A DNA stretch of 64,000 nucleotides from Pseudorasbora parva (taxonomy: Eukaryota > Chordata > Actinopteri > Cypriniformes > Gobionidae): the NCBI RefSeq assembly GCF_024679245.1, contig NC_090178.1, positions 9,981,702 through 10,045,701 of the forward strand. The letters are read 5' to 3'. The notes under the pieces are model-generated. The model was not told where the DNA came from and made no database searches. It worked only from the letters and a program-made list of their open reading frames with translations. This document shows, one piece after another, positions 56,216 through 64,000 of the stretch (positions are counted from its first letter, which is position 1; every line of letters starts with the position of its first letter). Both the position numbers and the translations under genes were made by a program.

Positions 56216-57680
56216 AGGGGGGGTGAAACACTCAGTTTCAGTCAGTGTCATGTCAATCTTGAGTACCTATAGAGTAGCATTGCATCCTGCATATCTCCGA
56301 AAAGTCTTTATTTTTTGAATAATTTTATAAGAAAGATGCGCTGTTCCGAATCTTTCTGAAAAAAGCAGAGCGGGTGGGGGCGTATCGTGTGAGCGGAGCT
56401 AAATAATGACGAGTGCGCGTGCTGTTATTGTGTCGAGTGCGTCGTAAAGCTGTGTCATCCCTAACAGCGGGAAAAAACTTTATTCAAAATAAAAATATGG
56501 CTTTTAATCAGATACAGCCATACATCTATGATCCGGAATCAGACCCAGAGGCTGCAGTTGAACAGGAGCAGCAGCAAAAACGACTAGAGCAGGACGTCTG
56601 TATGTGGTACAAGTTATACACTAACTATATAATATGCTTAGCGACTTGTGTTATTTACATATTTATACTTGAATTATATCGTCGTATTTTTGTCTTTGAA
56701 GGTGTACGTGTGGGAAGTGCAGTTGTGCACGTGTGTGTGTGTGTGTGTGTTTACGCGTGGTTTGTAGACAGTTGTAGTAAGCGGACTGGTTTTGCACGGC
56801 AGGCTAGTGTTTACATAGAAAGACATGGAATAGTAGCCCATTTGAATGAAGAAGCGCGCTTATTTAGTTCAACATATTTCCCCACTCTTTGTGTATTGTT
56901 GTTTGGAGTGCTTTTACAATACACAAACATAAAGTTACACATATAGTGGCCAGCTAAACAAATGTACACGCACTACACATCGCATGCTCCATTGATCAAT
57001 TAACTATACGTGATCATGTTTGGGCTACTTGATGGGCATAGGCAAAAACACAGACATTTGAAGCAGTCTTACCGCCTGCGGTTCTAACGTTGGGACCTAT
57101 ATCGTTGGGACTGCTCCATCCTTCAGCATTAGGCGATTAGGAAAATCCGGCGTCGAGCTGGTCCTTGTTTATGAAACAGTCGGCACCGAAATGCAGTGAA
57201 CAGACATAAACCTTTGCGCAACTCAGTTGCTGATCCGGAAAAGCAAATTACATCCACTGTTGCCTTAACGCGGGGTTTTTTGGCAATCTGTACAGGACTG
57301 TCTTGGTCTGGCAACCAAAAACGCACTTTTTTGGTGACATTGTTAATTTCTTGAAGTCACATCACCTGTGCAGCGCAGCCTACGAGCCCCTCTTTGATGG
57401 GCGTAGCCTGTTGCTTTCGCTCTCTCTCTCACGCTCTTCCGGTAGAATTGTCCGTACGGCCCATACAAGGAAATTCCGACCTTTTAACGTCAAGTGGACC
57501 CATAATCGAAAAAAACTTGCCGAAACTTATGACTAACCGGAAGTAGTATTTTTGACAAAGAAATACTCCCATCAAACGTCCACCTTAACTTTTGAAACTT
57601 TGTCTATGTTTAGGATGGGATTCCAAGTCTTTAACAGTGTAAAAAGATCAGTATGCATGAAACAGCATTTCACCCCCCCT
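56216..57680 (+). mobile_element. TTAA-family (GTGAAA) element, most complete copy
   Basis: AGGGGGGGTGAAACACTC at the left and GCATTTCACCCCCCCT at the right are flanked by TTAA (56212-56215 and 57681-57684). It is 1465 bp and uninterrupted. It carries a short coding relic near its 5' end. TTAA targeting suggests piggyBac or Kolobok mobilisation. Confidence 0.9.
56497..56599 (+). pseudogene. First-exon-like coding relic inside a TTAA element
   Basis: ATG at 56497 opens MAFNQIQPYIYDPESDPEAA, followed by Glu/Gln-rich sequence (EQEQQQKRLEQDV) and a GTATGT donor at 56600. The acidic YDPESDPE motif resembles the N-terminus of fish proteins annotated with a P2RX7-type intracellular domain. I recall this as a pattern only and cannot verify it. 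Eroded versions occur at about 31830-31920 and, in reverse, at about 48430-48520, where the LTR element is inserted into it. No continuing exon with cysteine motifs was found. Confidence 0.45.
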
Positions 57681-57801
57681 TTAAAAGCAAATACATGCAC
57701 ACAAGAAATATTCACAAGAAATTATTATTAGCAGCATTTTATTACAGTTAGTTATTTTCCACCATGCATGTTTCATGCATTCTGAGCTTTTTACACTGTC
57801 A

Positions 57802-58012
57802 CCCTATAATGTATGGCGGAATAGCACTTCTGAGAGTACTTCGGCTCGGCGCAGTAAAAAGTCTCGGCCAAAACATCTTCCCTCACATCTCCCCCTCACT
57901 CTCTCATTTCCGCCAAAAGGGAGATGTGAGGGAAGATGTTTCGGCCAAGACTTTTTATTCTGCCGAGCTGAAGTACACTCAGAACTTAGTGCTATTCAGC
58001 CATACATTGTAG
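57802..58012. mobile_element. Hairpin MITE with about 93-bp arms
   Basis: The left arm (57802-57894) and the right arm (57918-58012) are inverted copies. For example, ACATCTTCCCTCACATCTCC pairs with GGAGATGTGAGGGAAGATGT. The loop is about 23 bp of CT-rich sequence. The differences between the arms suggest it is not new. Confidence 0.9.
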
Positions 58013-58302
58013 TTCTCCTTTTTAATCTGATTAGAAACGCGCCACGTTTTATTTTGTGACACCATACTTGATCGTTCAACTATTTGTATTTAAATAGGGG
58101 AAACGTGGAGGTGTTTGGTCGCTTCTAACTTGATCTCTGTTTGGTACCATAGTGAATGAACTGGGCTTAGTGGGCTAAGCTAAATGCTATCAGATCGTCA
58201 GAGAGATTAAGTGCACGCACTGAGACGAGAGAGGTATGTATCAACTCGTTTTAGTTAAGGGAATAACAGTTTTAATATGAGCGGTGAAGTATCCCTTTAA
58301 AC

Positions 58303-59147
58303 TAGGGATGGGCAACAGTGGTCGAGTACTCGATTACTCGAACGTGACAGCGACGATCGATCATGAAAACGATGATCGCCCTGACTTTAAAAAATATATT
58401 TGTATATTTCTCGGATTGGTTATTGCGGCATTTTGGACGGTAACTGACGTCTGATTGGTTAGTATTAGAAAGCACGCCTTCCAGACCACGAAATAAAGTG
58501 AAACTAAAGCACGCAGTGATGCTGTTCTCACTTTGGTCATGAAAAATAAAATTATGTGCAGCGCCAATCTGTCATGTAGGCTACATAGAATTTTAATAAG
58601 AACACAATTAAAGTGTTGTAAATGATCTGTGGTTTCGTTGCCCGTGTATTAGCGTTGAAGAGCGCATTCAAAATGAGTTTCGTTTTCAAGCCTGTTGGCC
58701 AAGTTCACATGCGCATTTGCGTCCTTTTGGGCAGATGTAAATTGTAATAGGCATATATCTGATTAATCTCATATAGGATGTGTTTGAGTTTATTAATTCT
58801 CTAGCAAAGTTCTGCGGGGTGGTGTATTCACAGTTGCAGCTCAAATACAATGCCCGATATCATTGACTGGGTTATTTGAGACAGTAGGCCTATTTAGTTT
58901 CTTTTTCTTTAAAGACATTTATGCATCATAATGTAACAGTTATTTTTTTATAGTCATATGTTTATATTTGCATAGACGTCTCATGTTTTTGTCGCATACA
59001 TTTTCATAGCAGTCTTCAAATAGTTTCATATCTCCATGACGGAGACGCCCCTCCCCCCACACAAGCCCCACCCATGGTTAATCGATTACTCGTTTTTGAG
59101 ACCTATCGGCGATCGAAATGAAAAATTGACAAAAATGCCCATCCCTA
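58303..59147. mobile_element. hAT-like non-autonomous element
   Basis: TAGGGATGGGCA at the left and TGCCCATCCCTA at the right are perfect inverted ends, flanked by a perfect 8-bp duplication CTTTAAAC (58295-58302 and 59148-59155). It is 845 bp. GATCGAT-rich subterminal words (GACGATCGATC and GGCGATCGAAA) may be transposase-binding motifs. No transposase ORF is present. Confidence 0.95.
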
Positions 59148-59194
59148 CTTTAAACAAGGTAGCACATTTAAACTCTGGTAGTACATTTAAACAT

Positions 59195-59490
59195 GCACTA
59201 GTCTGACGTGTAAAATAGCTTGATCTCAATGGTTTATTTAGATAACGTTTTTTTCCCTCCACAAATTTAAGGTTGTCAGAGCTTTCAGACGCTCTTAACG
59301 GAATAGCTACGCGTGCTCCTCATTCTTTAGCTCCACCCACACGTTATGCCTCCAGCTACTCGTTTTTTCCCCCCGGAAAGACTCGGTTCAGCCTATATTT
59401 CTTTTATAAATGTAATAAAACTTAAGATTTTTCAGAGATATGAAGAATGCAATAGGTACTCAAGATTGACATGAGATTGACTCCTCCTAT
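59195..59490 (-). mobile_element. Fragment of GTGAAA-family TTAA element
   Basis: CACTAGTCTGACGTGTAAAA, TTTAGCTCCACCCACACGTT, AGACTCGGTTCAGCCTATAT and TACTCAAGATTGACATGAGA follow the order of the 51260-51475 region in reverse orientation. Both termini are missing. Confidence 0.8.
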
Positions 59491-60123
59491 AGGATTCCTG
59501 TAATGATATACGGTGGACAAAGTGCACTAAAAACATCACTAATACTATCATGCTCTACAACTAATTTTAACTTCAGTTGCAAACTAATGACGACAGACTT
59601 GAGTGCAATCTGAGCAATATCTGTATGACTCTAAATGAGTCTCGACCCATTTGATCCCATAAAGTGCTGTAAGCTGCTTTGAAGAAGCATTTACAGACAA
59701 TGACCTCCACATCCCTTTTTCCACACATCAGATGCTCTGTTCCAAAATTTTCTATGTACACAAAAGGCCTATTTCTATCAAATATTGTTCGAAAATCTGT
59801 CTAAATCGGTGTTAGTGAGCACTTCTCCAAAATCGTCCATCCACCTCACAGGTATTTGACTTTATATAAATATGACTTTTACAAAGAAAGATTGGATTCA
59901 AAACACAACGAATCTCATAAATTACACCTGACATTGTTAAAACTGCAATTGTCATTGATTTACCGGTGACATTTTTTTTTTAATAATATAGCAATTGTAA
60001 ACAAATTATAGGTAATTGTAAACAAAATCTTAATAGGTCAATATAACCCTTCTTATTAAATTACTAAATTAATAATAAAAGATATATATATATTTTATAT
60101 ATATATAAAATTGTGTTCTGGTA

Positions 60124-60650
60124 GTGAAATATTTGGGGAGAGAAAAACTTTCTAAAAAAATAAAAATAAAATATGAGGCTCCTTATTACCAAATTTGTAT
60201 ATGGCAGCACTGCATACTGTGCAGTACACTACACTGCATCCATGTGGATGTTACTTTGACACATACTACCTGTCTTAGCATCATTGCAGACCACGTACAC
60301 CCTTTCATGCAAACGGTATTCCTTGGTGGCTGTGGCCTCTGTCAGCAGGATAATGCACCCTGCCATAAAGCAAAACTGGTTAAGGAATGGTTTGAGGAGC
60401 ACGATTTTGAGGTGATGACTTGGCCTCCAAATTCCCCAGATCTTAATCCAAACGAGCATCTGTGGGATGTGCTGAACAAACAAGTCCGATCAATGAAGGC
60501 CCCACCTCGCAACTTACAAGACAAAGGATCTGCTGCTAACATCTTGGTGCCAGATACCAAAGTAGTGGAGTGGAGTCCATGCCTCGATTTGTCGGGGCTG
60601 TTTTGGCAGAAAAAGGGGGACCCAGACAATATTAGGCGGCCATGATGCTA
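60124..60650 (+). pseudogene. Tc1-like transposase fragment
   Basis: LSIIADHVHPFMQTVF, CQQDNAPCHKAKLVKEWFEE and WPPNSPDLNPNEHLWDVLNK are the catalytic core. The Asp of QQDNA and the Glu of NEHLW are separated by 34 residues, the DD34E signature of Tc1. The original C-terminus (AEKGGPRQY before a TAG at about 60640) is in another frame, so a frameshift lies between about 60520 and 60570. The N-terminal DNA-binding region and clear terminal repeats are absent. Confidence 0.9.
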
Positions 60651-62589
60651 TGGCTGATTGCTGCATATAAAAATCAATAAATAATAAATAAAAAACTTGT
60701 TATAATGTTTTTTTTTTGTTTTTTTTATTACTAGGTTTAAGTAATACATTTCTTTTTTTGTCTGTCCATTCCTCAAACGGCTGCATGAGAGAGCTGCAAA
60801 AGCACGTCACTTATTCAAATAAATGCGCAGTGGAGGATCACTGCCTGGCTCAGATGTGAGGTGACAGCGGCAGAACATTCCATCATCACATTTTTTCCTC
60901 GTCAGCAAATGTTTGTGTGGCAGAGAAATGCAGGAGGAGTTTAGGCCTGTGGCAGGGTTGGGTCATTTAAGACTTCTAATCAAGCGTCTAGTGTAAAATC
61001 TGACATGATTTGATACTGAAAGTATAAGCGGGGAGGGAAAAACTGCTGACGCAAGCTCTGTAGAGACACATTTTAAAATGGCCTGACATGTCTGACAAAA
61101 ATATACTCACAAGACTGATATATTCTGCTCAGCAACTGTGGCTGAAAACACACCAAAAATCACAATTCCACAGCTCTGTGATGATCTGAACTCAAAAATT
61201 AAATTTTGTCATTATTTACTCACCCTTGGAAGATAGTGCTTTTACAGAATTAAATAAATTACAGCAAAAGAAACAACGAGCGGGTGAGTAAATAATGACA
61301 GAATAATTGACCTCGAAAGCAACTGCTGGTTCAAATAAAATAAGACAATAAATCGGCTCATATGAAGTGTTAATGTGAGGACGCAGGGTTCCTTGGCAAC
61401 CCATTTTAATACCCAGTGCATGATCATGGCAGCTTAGTGGCACCTCCTGCCACAACACCCGCTGCCATACTGCCGAATCAGATGCCAGGATTCAAGTATA
61501 ACATTCTGTCCTTACAAAACATCAATTAAAAGCTAAAGGATGAGCTAATTGTATATATATATATAAAAAATCTTGTCACAGAGGCAATAAAAGGATTGTA
61601 TTTGATAACAATATCTAAAAGATATACCTGCTATCTATACAGAGAATAATGATTTCTAAATCAAAAATTGTGCACTTACTATGTTTTTGGTGTCATGGTA
61701 ATATTGTGGTACTCTTTAAAAGTACCAAATGCAATCTAAATGTCTCAAATTTGAAAAATCACATGAGGTCAATCTGAAACTCAAGCTGCATACACAAAAT
61801 CAAGTCTGTGTACTAAAAACACTTTAATATTGCAGTGCAAATAGTACAATTAAATACCCAAACATTATCACAGAGCGGTGGAACAGTAATAAATTACAGT
61901 CAGAAAGTGAATATGTTAAGAAGTATTCAAACGGAAAATAGTGTTTTGGAATAACCTCTGGCAATGATCAGAGTCTCTTTGAAGTTAAAGTCGTGGCCTA
62001 AAAAAATAATCCCATAAAAATGGAGCTTCATATACTGGGGCATAAAAAAACGCTTCATGACTATGGGTTAAACGACCGTATCAGACTCAAACTGAGACGG
62101 AGGAAAGCTAGAGCCCTTAATAGACTGTGAAGAGAATGTTGGTAAATGGGGATGATATAACGCAAATAGTCATATAAATTGGTCATCCTAAATAAATTCA
62201 AGTCACTATATAAATAGTTTTATTGCGTCAACGGCTCTGGTACAATACCTAGTTAGTTGCCTTGGTGTCTGGACAGTCTGGCTAACTCTTTCCTGGGGTG
62301 CAATTATATTGTTCACATCAAAAATTGTCATCATTTATAAATAAAAGGCATTTTTCCTACTCTGATTTAGTTTCTAATTTGAACGCTCTGCTTGAAGGGG
62401 CGTGTCTGCTGTGAGATTTCAGTGTAAACACCCACTGCTGTGGGTGGAACTCTCTTGAAAACTTTTAGCAAGTTTTTATTATATTCTTCTATTATATACT
62501 TCTATTATAGCTCTCAAGATTAAATAATCACGAAAAAGTGTTGATTACAGCATTATACAATATTAAGATCTATGGCATTATATATTGAT
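60651..62589. other. Non-coding, no gene recognised
   Basis: AT-rich sequence with a short (AT)n at 61550-61564 and scattered low-complexity runs. I see no exon or clear repeat ends. Confidence 0.55.
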
Positions 62590-63565
62590 CATTCGCCTTA
62601 TTCATCTGGCGGCCATTTTTATGAAAACTCTAACGCCGTTGTGGGGTACACAAACCCGGAAGCTGGACTCCGATACAGTACTAATCAGTAGCAGCATTCT
62701 GTGTCACTCACTTTCTGCCTGCTGTGTGTAACAAAATCATGCAATGCATCACTGATAATATGTTTATGTATATAGTTTTTTTGCTGTTAATGTTTTTTAA
62801 TTTCTAATGTTCTGCCCTTTTCTGGTACGTTTTTCCATACTTACAATATACAAGCAGGCCATTTGTATTCCTCCATACCAATAAATGTACATAGTTACCA
62901 TTTACAAACCTAGACCAGTATGCCTATCAATGTTTTGAATTACTTATTTCTTTCTGATGTTCTGACCAGTTGTAAAGTTATGAAAGACATCATCCATGTG
63001 TAATAAAATTGTACTTTATTCTTTAGATAAATGGACATTTTATAGCTTATACATACACATATCTCCCACATGTAAATGAACTGTATCAACTATAATACTG
63101 ATCTGCCCACATTGACACTATATGATAAATTAAAATAAGCTGATAACATCACCGTTTTCTCCAGAATGACTGCAGCCGAATCAAATTTTGTTGCAATATT
63201 GTCCTGTTTAACACTGTGAAGCTGCTTTGGAACAATCGGCATTGTAAAAGCGCTAAATAAAGCTGACTTGACATGTCCCAGTCTTGCTATTGCTTGAGTC
63301 TTTCGAACTTCGTCTGTAGTAAAATGCAGAAAATACGACCAGGATCCCTTCTGATATTTTTTTAATCCACTCTCCATGTAATCCCTTATCCTCCAGAAAA
63401 CAGTGAAAGGTTTGTCCTCTGTTGGATTTTTTCCTGAGTGACGAAGTGCAGTGAAACAGAATGCTGCTACTGATTAGTACCGTATCGGAGTCCAGCTTCC
63501 GGGTTTGTGTACCCCTCAACGGCGTTAGAGTTTTCAAAATGGCCGCCAGGTGATTAAGGCGAATG
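62590..63565. mobile_element. Element with about 120-bp terminal inverted repeats
   Basis: 62590-62711 is repeated inverted at about 63446-63565. For example, AACCCGGAAGCTGGACTCCG pairs with CGGAGTCCAGCTTCCGGGTT. The ends are CATTCGCCTTA and TAAGGCGAATG. No target duplication is evident. Part of the interior (63170-63275) is a retroelement-like tail. Confidence 0.82.
63170..63275 (+). repeat. Retroelement 3'-tail-like repeat
   Basis: TGTGAAGCTGCTTTGGAAC, TTGTAAAAGCGCTAAATAAA and GCTGACTTGACATG form a dispersed tail found at the ends of many fish retroelement copies. Its parent cannot be told. Confidence 0.55.
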
Positions 63566-64000
63566 GCATGAAAAGTTGCAGTGATGAGCCGATCACACGT
63601 GAACACACGAATGCAGTGATCTCGCATTGTAACTCGATTTCTGCACTCATGTGAATGCTTTTATTATAACTAACAATCATCATATCTGTGCAGACACAAT
63701 GCAAATAAGAGATTTGTTGATTATTAGGGGAGTTTTGGCGAGAGTCCAGAACTCAGTCACTGAAACTCACGCTGTTTGATTGTCAGCTCCAGGGATTGTA
63801 AAGGAAGCATTCTTTGATCACTTTCTATATTTCATTTAATCACAGTTTAAATAAAAGGTTCTTTTCATCCTACTAAGGCTTACATGTTGTCGCATTACTG
63901 TGGAGTCCATATCGTAAAAGTCTGTTTGCAAAGTTTGCGCCGAAATTGCAACTGATTTAACAAATAATCCACAGTGAAATGTACCGAATACAAATAAATA
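63566..64000. other. Non-coding end of window
   Basis: No feature is recognised in the last 435 bases. Confidence 0.55.

Noticed and set aside
60229..60629. Minus-strand frames over the Tc1 fragment
   Set aside because: They are shadows of the plus-strand transposase catalytic core.

Overview
This is a vertebrate nuclear window, most likely from a cyprinid-like teleost. The coding exons are short, with GT-AG introns. The best gene is a fish-type FOG2. The rest is packed with small DNA transposons, Tc1 relics, microsatellites and TTAA-flanked repeats of the kind common in carp and zebrafish genomes. The species call is inference from repeat content. There are no prokaryotic features, CRISPR arrays, rRNA or recognisable tRNA genes.

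Region 1-20.6 kb holds the 3' part of zfpm2 (FOG2, a GATA cofactor) on the plus strand. Positions 1-15498 are intron, filled with repeats. Three coding exons follow (15499-15705, 16596-16817, 17154-19624) and carry the end of the PR/SET-like region, all eight zinc fingers and the CtBP-binding PIDLS motif. A 3'UTR with a poly(A) signal ends near 20.6 kb. Exons for the N-terminus lie upstream of the window.

Region 20.6-30.6 kb holds the last four exons of a minus-strand alpha/beta-hydrolase-fold gene (21160-30559). It is arranged tail to tail with zfpm2, and its 5' exons were not found. Its introns hold several hAT-, MULE- and TTAA-type elements and an unrecognised first-exon-like ORF at 28282-28478.

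Region 30.6-64 kb has no host gene I can support. It is a mosaic of mobile elements: at least seven elements with TTAA target sites, two of them carrying THAP-domain remnants; Tc1/mariner relics at 37.7-39.2 and 60.1-60.65 kb; Harbinger-like and hAT-like non-autonomous elements; foldback and hairpin elements; and a non-autonomous LTR retrotransposon at 48525-51257.

The LTR element is the most unusual object. Its two 370-bp LTRs look identical, and ATAGC is duplicated on both sides. A single 659-codon gag-like ORF fills the entire internal region, and most of that ORF consists of in-frame minisatellites. It lies inside an older TTAA element that also holds an inverted solo LTR of the same family. 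Element boundaries rest on target-site duplications and terminal inverted repeats read by eye. Superfamily names are inferred from duplication length and terminal sequence, not from database matches.
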